In this document: positions 9,899-24,009 of the stretch, in pieces
Position numbering within the stretch: the first letter of the stretch is position 1
Layout: every line of letters starts with the position of its first letter
Assembly: GCA_963693365.1 (NCBI GenBank)
Contig: CAVNZM010000014.1
Span: 4,340,001 to 4,404,000 of the forward strand
Length of the DNA: 64,000 nucleotides
Direction of reading: 5' to 3'
Source of the DNA: Amoebidium appalachense
Lineage: Eukaryota; Ichthyosporea
Made by a program: the position numbers and the translations under genes
The notes under the pieces: model-generated
Told to the model about the DNA's origin: nothing
The model's input: the letters and a program-made list of their open reading frames with translations, nothing else
The model's database searches: none

Positions 9899-12828
9899 AA
9901 AAAACAAGAGGAAAAAAAAACCCCCATCACTCAACCTTCAAACCTCTATGGCCAAGATCCATGTGTGATTATTATATGCTGCTGCAGGGCCCTCAAGCCA
10001 CTTTGAATTGCAATACCCCCCAGCCCCACCCAACGTGCACCCAGACACACCATTACCACACACACACACAACACACACACACACGTGGCGGTGGTGGCGA
10101 CAGTACGCCGGGGGGGGGGGGGGGGGGGGGGATGGCTGAATGCGCTGCAGAGTACTAAGTGCCTACGTATTTGACGACACAGGGCAGATCTTGCAGGAAA
10201 GAAACACTGGGAGGGTGGAAGTAGGGGCGGGGGGAGGGGGGGTAGGGCACAGTTGTGTGTGGGAAGGGGGCTGGGGGAGGCTGGAACGAAGCACACAGTG
10301 CACAGAGTTACCACCAAAGAACGTCAACACCGTGCACTTCGGGACAAGGAATTAACATGCAATATCACGTGGTAATCCTTGGTGCCTTCCAGATCCGGCA
10401 TAGTTAAGCAGCATGCAAGAGCTAAAGGAGGTGTTCCGAGTGTAAGCAGGCAGTTGGCAAGAAAACAGACGGAGAAGGGGACCATCCAGCCCCCCCTCCC
10501 CCCTCCAGCCCCCCCCCCCACCCGCCTGTCCGCCCGAGCAATACACTTTCTCACGTCTTTGAGATGTTCTTTATTGTCTCAAACTTCCCTTGTCTGTTCA
10601 CCATAAGTCGAACTAAAAGTTTACGAGTTTACAGATAACGGGGTAGCAAATTGCTGCAACGAACGTCACGAGCTGGAGGCAAACAATACCCAGAGGAAGA
10701 AACCAGCCATCGGACAAAGAGCATATGAGCCGTGTCCCACACAAAAAGTTCAGAATATCAGCCTGTTAGTTCTATATTAGATGCTTCTCTAGTTTGCCTC
10801 ATGGGGCGGTAGCAAGTAACCGGTAGGGTCTGTAAGAGGCCTGTAGCCAGCCCCCTGCCTGTGACCTGTAGAAGCCAGAGGGTTGTGTGTGTGGGGGGGG
10901 GGGGGGGGGGGAGGGGGAGGAGTCTCGTGTGTGTGGCCGAGCACCGTGTGATTGGCTCGTGCCTGCTTGCTGACTTATCCATTTGTCATTTGTACACGTC
11001 TGGAAATGTCAGGATCCTGCGATGCATGACAGGGTGCTACTGTTTCAATTGTGCTGGTCAGGCAGTGATGTGCACATGCAGTGGTCTCATTGCTATGCAT
11101 CATGTACAGTGGGCATGTCTCTCCGAGAGTCTCATACCTGGCAGTGCTGTGCATCTGCAAGCATGACCGTTGTTCTCATATCCGCCATTGTCTTGTTTGC
11201 GCAACTATTTGTCTGGTCTTCACGCAAACACAAGAATATCTTCAGTTTGTCAGAGCAGGGCTACGCAAAATCAAACACGGTTGTCGTTCTCACGGTCTGG
11301 CAGTGCTATGCACACGCACCGATACAGTTTGGCAGCTCTCTGAATGCAAGCAGATCTCCATTCCTTTGTTTGGCTGTGCTATAAATCTGCAGGCAAACCT
11401 TCTTGTGTGAAAGTTTGTACGTATGTCTTGCTTCTAGCATACTTAGGCGCGTGGAAAGGTTTCGCCGCAAACAAGAATTGAGAGGCACGTCACACCAGTG
11501 GGCAACGTTAAGGCAGTGTGCAGGTCGGAGCTTCGATCGACTCACCGTTACCCCAGCATGTTTTTTAACATTACACCGTGCCTACGTGTGCCTTTCAACG
11601 GGTTCACAAACAGCCAGGTTGGTACTCCTACTCCTATCAGTACTAGCTCTGCATGGAACCCAAAGCGGACCCCGCCAACACTACGGCTGTGTGTTCTCTA
11701 AGCAGGTTTTCACCGTTGGGCAACTCAACCGCTCATGAACAGTGAGTCAGTGAGCAGCTGATGGCAGCGCAGTTTTTTTTTTTTTTTTTTTTGGAGGGCT
11801 CACGGGCAGCTGGGCGAGTGAGCGACGATTGGTGGGTGCATAGGGTCCAACAACCAATTATTAGTTGGCATGTTTCCCTTATATGGCATGATGTGATATG
11901 TAACCAATAGGTGTAGTTCTTGAAATAAACAAAAGCAGGCTGCCCAGGCAGAAGGCATAAAACACGCGTATTTAAAGTCCTGTGCGTTTGTACTGCACAA
12001 AAAACAAAGAGCATATTATTTCTTTCTCAATTCAGTTGGCAAGTACTTTTGTCATTCTTATATAGATGATGGTAAAGGAAAGGAAAAATTTGGCTTGATG
12101 AAGTGCACCAACCAAAAATTCAAATTCAGGGTTGGTAAGATTGCGTGTCATCTAATGATCTTGCGCGAACCAATGAAAACTCAGTAAAGCTTTTGTGCCA
12201 CAAATTTTTATTGGTCCATGTTAGTGACGGCTCTTTCTCAACGTCATTGAATGTCCCCATAGTACACTGAGGTTTCAAAAGGGAATATTCGTCAATAATA
12301 CAAGTGAAAATAAATGTAAGCCAAAAGAAAGTTTTTGTGGCATACATTTAACACTTTCTGTATCTCTATTAGAACACGCCGACGTTCGATAAAAAAAAAA
12401 AAAAGCTTCATCCCTTGCAGATTGGTGATCAGGAGTCAACAGGGCTTGAAAGTATAGAATGCGAGCGTGGTAAAAAGAAATCACTGGCATTATCACTGCC
12501 CGAGTTCATGTATAGAGCTAAATTCTTAATTGTTCATCGTTGACAGAAGGCAGTTAATATCACATCAATTTCTATGTCCAAATTTATATATTCAATGTTT
12601 TCAACAACCTAACTATGAATGTATTCAGCAAACTACTATTTCTATGCTATCGTAATATGTAGGTGTCAAGAATAGCGGGCGGTTGACAGGTATGCGAATC
12701 TGCACGCCTCTCCCCGGTGTTGTGATAGCCAATGACAAGTGGGTTGACTGTATGTGTCGAACTCCAACAAAAAGCAGCGGGCGGGCTTGATGGCCGGCAG
12801 TCTCTCTGTGTGCGTGCATCGTTCAATC
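7078..12828. other. Intergenic region, no gene recognised
   Basis: Holds CA-rich repeats (7290-7500), long G and C runs (8050-8087, 9463-9505, 9860-9888, 10110-10130), a 12-bp-stem hairpin (8609-8638), and unique sequence from about 10600 to 12750. Loosely repeated segments share a GGCAGTGCT[GA]TGCA core near 11141 and 11299. CCAAT/ATTGG boxes occur near 12164, 12210 and 12728, the last just upstream of the acetyl-CoA synthetase start. No reading frame has recognisable family features or consistent splice signals. Confidence 0.5.
8609..8638. repeat. Perfect hairpin, 12-bp stem, 6-nt loop
   Basis: AAGGCCTCCTAG at 8609-8620 is the exact reverse complement of 8627-8638, with loop ATACAA. Like the hairpin at 1307-1338, the stem closes with CTAG next to a 6-nt loop. 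Confidence 0.85.
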
Positions 12829-15208
12829 ATGTCCCCCTCCAACGAGCACGAACAGACTTTCGCCGTGCCGGCCGCCATGGCCGGCGCGTTCGTTGACTCC
12901 CGCGAGCAGTATGATCGCATGTACAAGCAGAGTATCGAGGACCCCGCGGCGTTCTGGACGCCGCTGGCCCAGGAGCTGCACTGGCAGCAGAGCTGGGAGA
13001 GCGTGGTCAATTACAACTTCAGCGTGTCCAAGGGCCCCATCAATGTGCAGTGGTTTGCAGGCGGAAAGACCAATGTCTGCTACAACGCTGTCGACCGCCA
13101 CGTCGAGGCCGGCAACGGCGACCGCATTGCCTTTTTCTGGTGGGTGCCACCATCTTTCCCTTTAGCTGGGGAAGGGGCAGCAATAATGTTGTGGGTAATC
13201 CAGACACGGCCGGCGTGTGGGAGGGGTCTGGTGGTGTGGCTCTACAACTTGCAGCGCGCCGAGCACGATCTAGTGGGAGGCTTTCTGGATGCATGCACAC
13301 AAAAGGTCGTGGAAGCCATTACGGCAATGATAAGGCCTGGGGCTAGACGGAGTTACGGTAGTTTGTGTGGGCTGAGCAGCTGGTGGGCAGGCAAGGGCAA
13401 GTATGGGAAGCAGTAGGCTTCTGGTTTTGGTTTGTGTGGGTTTGCAGGTCAGCACTGGCCTGTATGGCTTGCCGGTCACGATGTGGGAGGGTGGCTAGTT
13501 ACCGGGCTAAGTGCATCTTGGGAAGGAGGAAAGGGTTATTGGGCTGTGTGTGTGTCATGGAGAGGAGGGATGGGGTTGTTAGCCCAATAAACCCCTTCCC
13601 TCTTCCCAATACACACAGCCTAACAACCCCATCCCTCCTACAGGCTGTGTGTATTGGGAAGAGGGAAGGGGTTTATTGGGCTGTGTTTGTTGTGGAAAGA
13701 GGGAGGGGATGGAGGGTTGGCCATTCCAGTTGCTAAGGTCTGGGTGGGGCAGGGAGGGCAACGAGTCTGCCGATGCCAAGACGGTGACGTACAAGCAGCT
13801 GCAAGAAGAGGTGATCAAGATGGCAAACGTGCTGCTTGCTGCTGGCGTCAAGGCCGGTGACCGTGTGGCCCTCTATCTGCCCATGATCATGGAGCTGCCC
13901 GTGGCCATGCTGGCCTGCTGCCGCATCGGCGCTATCCACTCTGTCGTGGTACGTCTGCGCTCCGGGGGTGGAGGGGGGGGGGTGGAGGTGGGTTGCTTGA
14001 GGCTGGACACTGACTGGTGGGGTTGCAGTTCGGTGGGTTCTCGTCCAAGGCCTTGGCAGACCGCATCAAGGACAGCACGGCCGATGTGCTGATCACAGCC
14101 GACGGGGTGTTCCGCGGCAACAAGCTGATCGAGCTCAAGAAGATTGCCGATGCGGCGCTGGAGGAGTGTGACGAGGCTGGTGTGACCGTCAGCACGTGCA
14201 TTGTGGTCAAGTGGCAGGGCGGCGAGAAGGCCGTGGGCGCCTGGGGCCCACGCTACAAGTGGTACCACGACCTGGTGGCCGACGTCCCCACCACCTGCCC
14301 CCCCGTGTGGATGGACTCGGAGGCCCCCCTCTTCATGCTCTACACCAGGTAACATGCTGCAGCCTGTGTGTGCCTGGTGGGGGGGGGGGGGGGGGGGGAG
14401 GGGGGGGGGGTAGGAGTGTGCTGACGTTGCTTGTTTGGTGCAGTGGGTCCACAGGTGCCCCCAAGGGTGTGGTGCACACGACTGGCGGCTACATGGTCGA
14501 TGCCTATGCCACGTTCAAGTACGTGTTCGACTACAGGGAGGGCGACGTCTACTGGTGCACGGCCGACTGTGGCTGGATCACGGGCCACACCTACATCACA
14601 TACGGCCCCCTGCTTGCTGGCGCCACCAGCGTGATGTTCGAGGGCGTGCCCACTTACCCCGATGCCGGGCGGTTCTGGGCCGTGTGCGAGAAGTACAAGG
14701 TCAACCAGTTCTACACGGCGCCCACGGCCATCCGTGCGCTGATGCGGTTTGGCGACAACTACGTGACCAAGTACGACCTGTCGGCGCTGCGGGTGCTGGG
14801 GTCTGTTGGTGAGCCCATCAACCCCGAGGCCTGGCTGTGGTACTACCACGTGGTGGGCAAGAGCCGCTGTGCCGTGGTGGACACGTACTGGCAGACAGAG
14901 ACCGGCAGCCACATCATGACCCCCCTGCCCGGCGCCATTGCCACTAAGCCCGGCTCGTGCACCGTGCCCTTCTTCGGTGTCGACATCAAGCTGCTTGATG
15001 CCGAGGTAAATAACCACCTCTCTCTCTCTCCCTCTCTCTCCTCTCTCTTTCTCTCTCTCTCTTTCTCTCCCCCCCCCCCACACACACACACTCTCCCCCC
15101 CCCCCCCCCCCCCCCCCCCCCCTCTCTCTCTTTCTCTCCCTCTCCCTCTCTCTTTCTCTCTCTCTCTCTCTCCCTCTCTCGCCCCACTCTCTTTCTCTCT
15201 CTCTCTCT

Positions 15209-15240
<32 letters not shown>

Positions 15241-15378
15241 TCTCTCTCTCCCTCTCTCGCCCCACTCTCTTCTCTCTCTCTCTCTCCCCCCCCCCCCCCC
15301 CCCCCCCTCCTCTCCCTCCCTCCCTCCCTCCCACTCTCTCTCTCTCTCTCTCTCTTTCCCTTTCTCTCTCTCTCTTTC

Positions 15379-15416
<38 letters not shown>

Positions 15417-16609
15417 CCCCCCCCCACACACTCCCTCTCTTTCCCCCCCCTCCCCCCTCCCCTGCCTGTCCGTTGCATTTCTTTGCAAGCCAACATCATG
15501 GAACTACCCTGCACTGCTGCTTGTTTGCTTGAATACTTGGTGCCCATGTGAGGATATGAGGATGCTACAAGGTGCTGCATGTTGAAGCGCTGCTTGCATG
15601 CAGATGTAGGGTGTTGTGCACAGCACAGAGGAGGGGCAGGTACCGAGGGTTTTGTACTGGGCATTGGGGGAGTGGATAGAGATTGTGTGGAGGGGGGTTG
15701 TGCATATAGGTGGTGTGCATAGGGGGGGCGGATTGTTGTGCATAGGGGGTGGGGGGGTTATCGTGCATAAAGGGGGGGGGGGGTGCATGGAGGGGTTTTT
15801 TTGAATAGAGACTCGTGCATATGCGGGGAAGAGGGGGGAAGGGGGGGATATTATGCACGGGGGGTGTTGTTTGGGCAGGGGTGGGATGTTGTGCATAAAG
15901 GGGTGTTATGCAAGGGGGGGGGAGGGGGTGGGGGGGGATTTTGTGCGTAGAGGGGTGCTTTGCATGGGTGTCACAGACACTGACGATGGGGTGATGACAG
16001 GGCAAGGAGATCGAGGGGGAGGGGGAGGGGTTCATTGTGGCCAAGGGCCCCTGGCCGTCCATCACGCGCACGGTATACAACAACCACGGCCGCTACGAGG
16101 CCACCTACTTCAGCCAGTTTGACGGCTACTACTGCACCGGCGATGGCGGTCGCCGCGATGCCGACGGATACATGTGGGTGACGGGCCGTGTGGATGACGT
16201 CATGTGTGTGTCGGGCCACCGCATCGGCACGGCTGAGGTCGAGGCGGCGCTTGCCAGCCACGAGGCAGTCAGTGAGGCGGCGGCCATCCAGGTGCCCCAT
16301 GACATCAAGGGCAACGCCATCCACACCTTTGTGATCCTCAAGCCCGGCTGGGTGCTGGACGACAAGCTGCAGAGCCAGCTGCGCATGATTGTGCGCAGCC
16401 AGGTCGGTGCCTTTGCAGCCCCAGATGCCATCCGTGCTGCCCCAGGCCTGCCCAAGACACGGTCGGGCAAGATTATGAGGCGGGTGCTGCGCAAGATTGC
16501 ATGCCACGAGTTCGACTCCCTCGGCGACACATCGACCCTGGCTGAACCCCAGGTCGTGGACCAGCTGATCGAGGTCGTCCGGTCGACCCCGGCCGTGCAG
16601 GGCGCATAG
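12829..16609 (+). CDS. ACSS: Acetyl-CoA synthetase (AMP-forming), 665 aa, five exons
   Basis: Joins acetate, ATP and CoA to acetyl-CoA through acetyl-AMP. Exons 12829-13139, 13753-13948, 14029-14348, 14444-15005 and 16001-16609 give 665 codons plus TAG, the usual ACS length. Visible motifs: ATP/AMP-binding loop [11 protein letters not shown] (residues 274-284, split by intron 3), the [12 protein letters not shown] segment, the domain hinge [14 protein letters not shown] then [13 protein letters not shown], and the C-terminal [11 protein letters not shown]. There Lys620 is the catalytic lysine that in other ACS enzymes is acetylated and inactivated. An in-frame ATG at 12790 would add 13 residues (MAGSLSVCVHRSI), a possible alternative or targeting start. 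A short out-of-frame ATG frame at 12752 precedes both. Intron 1 carries interleaved inverted repeats and intron 4 long (CT)n and C tracts. No clear mitochondrial presequence from the 12829 start, so cytosolic or nuclear action is likely. Confidence 0.97.
13564..13680. repeat. Interleaved inverted repeats (A-B-A'-B') in ACS intron 1
   Basis: Arm A (13564-13581) pairs exactly with A' (13621-13638), 18 bp. Arm B (13583-13620, 38 bp) is the exact reverse complement of B' (13643-13680). The crossing order gives a pseudoknot topology. Arm B holds an AATAAA at 13586-13591. Degenerate copies of the B' sequence flank the block on both sides. Confidence 0.9.
15015..15470. repeat. (CT)n and C-run block in ACS intron 4
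   Basis: Alternating CT-rich microsatellite and C homopolymers on the coding strand. It is followed at about 15690-15970 by degenerate TTGTGCATA-plus-G-run repeats. No coding content. Confidence 0.85.
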
Positions 16610-17495
16610 GGCGTGCAAATAGTAGGTGGCCCTGGGGGATGCACGGTATATAATGACACGTGCATGCACACTAATGGAATGTAGCAATATGTGTACTAGA
16701 GCAAATATGTGTGAAATTATGTAACTGACTCTAGGCATGGCCCACTGTGCATACACGTGGTCTTTGCGTGTGCTGCACACATGCATATACACACAGTGTG
16801 AATTGGGTCAGATTGTGAGAGATACACACGCACACGTGCTCGCATAGTGCAACCTAATGAATATACATTTTTATAGATCGATTTTGGCATTCCGCGACGT
16901 GACGTCTGGTTTACGTCATAATGGCGTTAGAGTATATGATTAGCTTTGTCTATACATGCTATAATCCCTTTTGTAGTAATTGCGTGGTTGCCAAATAAAG
17001 GATTTCTACAGAGATGCCGACAAATTTCAAAGCACACACACACATGCATTGTAACTTACCAACATACAACACAGTTGGCCTTTAATACCTACATGATGTG
17101 ATTGCTTGCTACACACATACATACACAAGCACGCACTCACAGACACGGTATGCCCCTTTGCACACACACTCACACACTCACTCAGTATGACCTAACACAC
17201 CTCTCTTTTCAAAATGAGCCGCATACAACAATACGAGTCTGTCTATAGCATGCGGTATGGGCCAACAGAGAATGAAATTATCACCCGCAAGCACATGCAT
17301 GCACTGGTATCACCCATGTTCGTGAATGCTAATCGTTCACAGGCACATGGTCTTGCACGGTAATGCATGCCCCCCCCCCCCCTTCTCTTACAACATACAC
17401 TGTGATCCCACTGAACGGAGGGTGCTCCTTAACCCCCTCCCCCAACACACACACACTACACGAGAAGCGTACACATCTCCCTCCCCTTCCCCCCT

Positions 17496-17534
<39 letters not shown>

Positions 17535-18506
17535 TTGGGCCCTCCCTGAGGATGGTCTCTGCTTATGACGCATACTGTGCGCATGGCTGATGTTGCATAC
17601 TTGATGAGAAGCATGGTGTAGGACACATGGCGTACTTCGTACCGTGTTCCGCATTCAAACCCCCCCCCACCACCACCACCACCACGCACACACCTGAACG
17701 GCCCTCGGGAGGTGGGGGCTCAGCCGGGGCTCATCCCCGGAGGTAAATCATGTGAATCGGTCACCAGCTAGCCCTCAACTTGCTTGGAGAGGGGAGCTGA
17801 GGAGGACAGGGGGGGGGGCTCCAAGGGGTTTCATCACCCCTACGGTTAGCTGCGGGAGGGGGTCAGGGGGTGCGACCATCTTTTTGAGCAGGTGGGTCCC
17901 CCTCCACTGGGGAATGGGGGAGGGGGGGGGGCCAAACACCGGAGAGAGCAAACGTACATGCATGGTAGCTAACATGGGTGTACTGTGCATACACACAGGG
18001 CTGCTATGTGGTTATATATTTGGCTCAGAGCAGCTGATAAGGGTGTCACAGTGTATATCTAACATAGGGTAGCTAATATGGGTGTGTGTATATCTAACAC
18101 AGGGTAGCTAATATGGGTGTGTATATCTAACACGGGGTAACTAATATGGGTGTGTATATCTAACACAGAGTAGCTGATATAGGTGTGTACTCTAACAGGG
18201 GGTAGCAGCTGTGATATGGGTGTATATCTAGTACAGGTAATATGGGTGTGTATATCTAACACAGGATAGCGAATAGGGGTGTGTATATCTAACACAGGAG
18301 AGCTAATATTAATAGGGGTGTGTATATCTAACACAGGGGAGCTAGTATGGGTGTGTATATCTGATACACGGTACTATCATACATACTACATTCCTCCCCC
18401 CCCCCCCGGGCCCACACACACACACTCACTCACACCCCTCCCCCCTCAACCCACCCACCCCTCCTCCCTCGGAACTCTCTTTCCCAGTGTGGATTATCCC
18501 TCCCCC

Positions 18507-18543
<37 letters not shown>

Positions 18544-18828
18544 ACCCCGCCCGCCCCACGATAATGCAGATCGTCTGACACGTGAGTAAAGTGTTTACGT
18601 GACCTCTTGACGTTGGGTTCCGTTTTTGTCACGGAGTCGACTTCTGTATTCTTTGTGCCTACCTTCAAGCACCACCCGTAACGGTCATAGATTTGCACTT
18701 CGATTACCACAATCCGATGCTCCCCCCCCCCCCCCCCCCCCCCCTTCCCCTCTCCCCTACAACCCCCCGTCCCCCCCTCCCCCCCCCCCCCCCTTCCCCT
18801 CTCCCCTACAACCCCCCATCCCCCCCTC

Positions 18829-18859
<31 letters not shown>

Positions 18860-20234
18860 AAAAAAAAACCGCAAACTCCTCCCCCCCCCCCCCCCCCCCC
18901 CCTCCTCCCCCTCCCCCCCTCCCCACACCCCACCCCCCCTACGCCTGCCACACACGCACCCCTTTTTCTACTCCCTAGTATGGATAATATAGGCTGGGGC
19001 GGAGGCCGGACACGGAGTAGCACAGGGACACGGTCGGGTTAGCATGATGGTATTGGCTCACACGCACTGCTGCACTGGCAATCCATTCAATTTCCACCCA
19101 CGTCACCTAACACAATGCCAAAAAACACCAAGTTTCACAAGAAAAGTGATGAAGTTGCGCATAGAAGGTTTTTAGAAGAAAGACGAAGCATCCATTTCAG
19201 GGTGTTGCGCCCACACTGCTCGGACTGAGAGAATTTGCAGGGTTCGGATTTCCACCAATCCGGGTGACAAATAAAAAGCTGTGTACTGTCGCAATGTCCT
19301 ATTCCTTCTCTTTCCACCCCATAGCACCCCAACGCTTTGATCATGAGTCTGCCCCCCCTCCCCCCCTCCCCTTCTTCCCCATCCCCACCCTTCCCCCAAT
19401 GATCCCTTCAACAAAAACTGTCATAGGCGACATATCCTCCCCCGCCCCCCCATCTCCCCCCCCCATCCCCCTCCGACTCAGCGCTTAAATGAATTTGCCA
19501 GATTGGTACAACCTCCCCAACCTCCGGGATCCCCCCCCCCCTCCCCTCCCCTTCCCCCCTTCTTCCCACCTTTTCTCAAGAAATAATATAAAGAATGCCT
19601 TGATGTTACTGACCAAGATACTGAACTGACTAATAGCAGGCAAGGCCTATGCCCGTATTGACTTCACATGCCCACTATTTTACATTGAAGAAACTTGACT
19701 CATGCACGTGCCATTACCGTGAGCCACACACACTGTCACTGGTCCGCCCCCACTGCAACCATGACGTCATCATGCCACGCACGCCCCTGCAGCTGCGAGC
19801 CAATGCCATATGTCTTTACTATGTCCCCAGATTCGTTTGGCTTTCAGTTGCGGCATATGCAATGCACGTTCAAGTCTCGTCCGCAAGAGCCAGTGGTTTG
19901 TACTGGCTCAGGCAGCACCACGGCTGCTTTGGTGTCGACCAATCATATTGCACCATTCCAACTCCTATCCAAATCTATTTGACTCCCCCCTACCACCCCA
20001 TACTGCCTGGTGGTCCAAAGGAAACAGGTGCACACCACATGGTCGTTGGTGTGCCAGCCACCAAGTCCATTGCTTGGAGCGGCCAGCGCCCATGCATGCC
20101 ACCCTGTGTGGGAAACCCTTAATTCCCCAGAAAACGCACACAAAAAGTAGCCAAAACCCCCCCAAACACACCAAAAGCCAAAAAAAAACCTCAATTTATC
20201 AATTTATAGAGGCCCAGAAGCCTAAAGGGCCGCC
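16610..20234. other. Intergenic region, no gene recognised
   Basis: Holds an AATAAA at 16994-16999, 385 bp after the ACS stop and a possible polyadenylation signal. There are C-runs at 17491-17534, 18507-18543, 18721-18744 and 18830-18849, the last joined to an A-run. An approximately 32-bp minisatellite lies at 18050-18370 and a palindromic TGACGTCA at 19762-19769. No frame shows recognisable family features. Confidence 0.5.
18050..18370. repeat. Degenerate minisatellite, unit about 32 bp
   Basis: About ten imperfect copies of a unit built around GGGTGTGTATATCTAACAC followed by AGGGTAGCTAATAT. Intergenic. Confidence 0.85.
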
Positions 20235-21845
20235 CTATGTGCTCAGGCGCTTCTCCAGCTCTCTGAAAGCCTTGTCTGCCACCTTCTCATGTTCGTCAAA
20301 CTCCTGCTCCACTGCCTCCACCTGTGTGCATGTGTCAGCACGGGCAGGGAGGAAAAAGTGCACACATATAGGGCACACACAGATGCAGGCGCACCCATCC
20401 GTGCCACCCAAAAATCCAATTTCAGTTCGCTTTCTGGCGGCACGCATCGGCCATGCGGCAAAATCCTGGGTACACACAGACAGACACACACATGCAGGGC
20501 ACACACAGACGGACACACACATGCAGGGCACACACAGACAGACACACACATGCAGGGCACACACACAGACACACACATGCAGGGCACACAGACACACACA
20601 TGCAGGGCACACACAGACAGACGCACACATGCAGGGCACACAGACACACACACGCAGGACACACACAGGCACATCCGTTCATCTCCACACACACCCACAC
20701 ACACACAGTGTGCACGTCCCACGTGCACCCAGGCACACGTACCTCTGGGCAGTAGTGCATGAGCATGTTCTCGATGCCGCCCTTGAGGGTTGCGGTGGAG
20801 GACGGGCACGTGCCGCATGCCCCGTGCAACTTGAGATAGACTGTGCCCTCCTCAAACCGCACAAACTCTACATCTCCACCGTCCTGCACACACACAGTCA
20901 GCATACACCCAGACACAGACAAATATGTACGCACACACCGAGACACACAGCCACGAAATGAACCCTTTGAACGCAAACACGCAGGCATGTTCTTTCACAT
21001 GCTCGACAACACAAAAACACAATCACACACACACAGTTGCACACACAAGACACCGGCACGCATGCACACACGCATGCACCGATGCACGGACACACACACG
21101 CACGGACAGCTGCACGCGCGCACGCTTACCTGCGGCCGGGTCGCTCACGCACACATGCACAAGCATCCCGCACGTACACACACGTACACACCCACCCACG
21201 CACCTCCTGGATGATTGGGCGGATGCGTGAGTCCAGCAGCTCCTTAATCATCATCACTGCAGCAACAAAGTCAGCACCCTGCAAACCCCCCCCCCCCCCC
21301 CTTCAGCATGCACACACACGCACCTGTCTCGCTGTCCTCCTGGCCATCGCCCTCCTTCACCTCCTTAGGCTCAGTGAACAGCGGCAGCCCGCTGGCAAAG
21401 TGATCCATCACAACGGCAAAGATTTCCTGCAGCCATACACTCAGACATGGGCCCTGTGCACACTAGACTGCCATGTGCCAGATGCACACACACAGCCGCA
21501 GGCACTAGTTGCACACAACCACATGAACAAGATGCACACAACCACACGAACTAGTTGCACACAACCACATGAACTAGTTGCACACAACCACTTGAACTAG
21601 TTGCACACAACCACACGAACTAGTTGCACACACACAACTACATGCACACAGGATGCAACCACACATTTGCACGCCTCTGCCCCACGTGCATCTCACACAA
21701 GCTACGGTCGGTATGGGCGGCATGTGCACGCGCATCAGACCTTCCATTGCCAGAATACACACACATGTGCAAGGCAATCCTTCACACATGCCATTATGCT
21801 CGCTAAACACATCCACATATGCAAAATCATGTTCATACAAGCCCG

Positions 21846-21886
<41 letters not shown>

Positions 21887-22247
21887 ACACACACAAACAT
21901 GCCTGCAAAACTCACAGTCGCACACTGGCAGACGGAGAACATATGTTCACACGTATGTACACATGGGCATGCACCATGTACGCAATCACCCACAAAGGCA
22001 CACACGAACACAACACACACACACACTTGCAGGCACATATGCAGCACGTTCACACGTATGCACACACGGACACTCAATCAGGCCACACCAGCCACCCATA
22101 GACCAACGTGTCACGTGCACCCCCCACACTGCCTACCGGCTTGATTTCGTTCCACGAATACTCCTCCAGCTTAGTCACGGTGATGAAGTCCCCCCCGAAC
22201 ATCAGACTGTCCACCCCTGCATACCCCTACTCTCAGTCTCTGACCCC

Positions 22248-22278
<31 letters not shown>

Positions 22279-23657
22279 ACACACAAAAAAAAAAAAAAAA
22301 AAAAAAAAAAGCTCTCCCTCCCATCCCCCCCTCCCCCCCCACCTACCCTGCACACGCATGAGCTGGCGGGCCAGGGGAGACGCAGCGGCGTCCTTGCCAC
22401 TGCGGAACACGGCCGTCTTGCCTGCCTCCATCACCTCGACCCTGCACAGCCCCGTGAGTCCTGGCACACAAGCACGTGCAGCCTGTGTGTGTTCCATGCC
22501 TGTCTGCTCTGACTCCCCCCCCCTTTATCCCCCATGCACGTCTAGTCGGCATGTGTGCGCACAGCCATACGGTGACTGCATCATGTGCTTGGAAAAGTGG
22601 AGAAAGAGAACGAATAAGAGCCACCGGTCCGGTGGCGGGGGAGGGGAGGGGGACGGAGGGGGGAAGTGTGTGTGTGTGTGTGTGTGCCTGTGTGTGTGTG
22701 TGCACGCACTTCATGTGTATGAGTATGAGAGTGAGCGAGTGAGTGAACGAGTGAGTTGAGTGAGTGAGTGAGTGAGTGAGTGAGAGAGTGCGTGCCTGAG
22801 TGAGTGAGTGAGTGAGTGAGTAAGCGAGCGCGTGCATGCGTGTAAGCTTTGGCAGGGAGTTCGAAGTGCAGAGCACAAAGGGACTGTAACGAAAAACCAA
22901 AGAGATCTTTGTAACAAGATGGGGGAAAAAAGGGAAGAAAAAACCGGGGGGAGTTTTAATTGTTCTTTGCAGAGGGGGGCAAAGCACAGGTCGGAGAGGG
23001 ATATTACGCAAGGGAAACGAAAGAAGCGGCAGTATGGGTTATTGACAAAGCAAACGAGGCGAAGGGGTGTGTGTGGGTGTGTGTGTGTGCGTGGTGGCGG
23101 AGAAGACAGAATGGCCAGCAGAGGGTGTATGGTGGGTGGCTGTATGTCCTATGTGCCACGCCCTTGCAGTTTGCGTTTTGGCTGTGTGTGTGTAGTTGAG
23201 CCTGGATGGTCTCGTATGGTGTGTCTGGCAACCATGTGCCTTTACAGCATGTGGGTGTGATACAGTTGTGTGCCCCCGTGTGTGCCTATGTGGATGTATC
23301 TACAAGCATACACCCGTGTCGGATCTATGCCAGTGTGGCAAGTGCTTGGGTTTTAGGCGTGGCTATCCCCTGTCCTTTGCGTTCCCTCAACGAATCTGGA
23401 TGGTACTTTGCGTCGATGTTGCCAGCAAGGCTAGCCATATGCGCAGGCAAACTGGGGAACACACGGCAGACTGCACTTCGCGCAGACAAAGCAGGAACAA
23501 ATCGGACAAGTACACGAGCCCGTGTCTCGGGTCCGAAAAGGGTAAAAAAGAGAGATAAGTGGGCATAGCTCATGCTTGCTTGTTACACAAGGGGGTCAAG
23601 CGTCACGAAAAGACAATGCACGTGCATGCGCACGCACGGAACTTCAATCTATGTGGC

Positions 23658-23691
<34 letters not shown>

Positions 23692-23965
23692 TCTTGTACT
23701 GCCACTGGGATGGAAACAACAGCTGCAAGGACCACGCAGACACGCAGGACATAAGGAAGCATACCCGGGCATGAACTTGAGCGACTGGGGGTTGGGGGTG
23801 TCCTGTGTCTGGATGAACATGCTGCGCCCCACCACCTGGCCACCTGCCTGCCAGTCAGCACACACCCCGTGCCCAGCCTGCCTGCCTTCGGGCACCATGG
23901 CCTACACACTACGGTGCAAACCGGCAGTGCACCCCAGCCCCTCCAAAGCATCCATCCCGCAAACC

Positions 23966-24009
<44 letters not shown>

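Noticed and set aside
19649-20122. 157-residue plus-strand open frame beyond the 3' end of NFU1
   Set aside because: No recognisable motifs or matching splice phases; it falls in intergenic DNA.
20470-20690. Regular repeats considered as a possible CRISPR array
   Set aside because: The units are CA-rich, contiguous and degenerate without unique spacers, and lie in an intron of a eukaryotic gene; this is a minisatellite.
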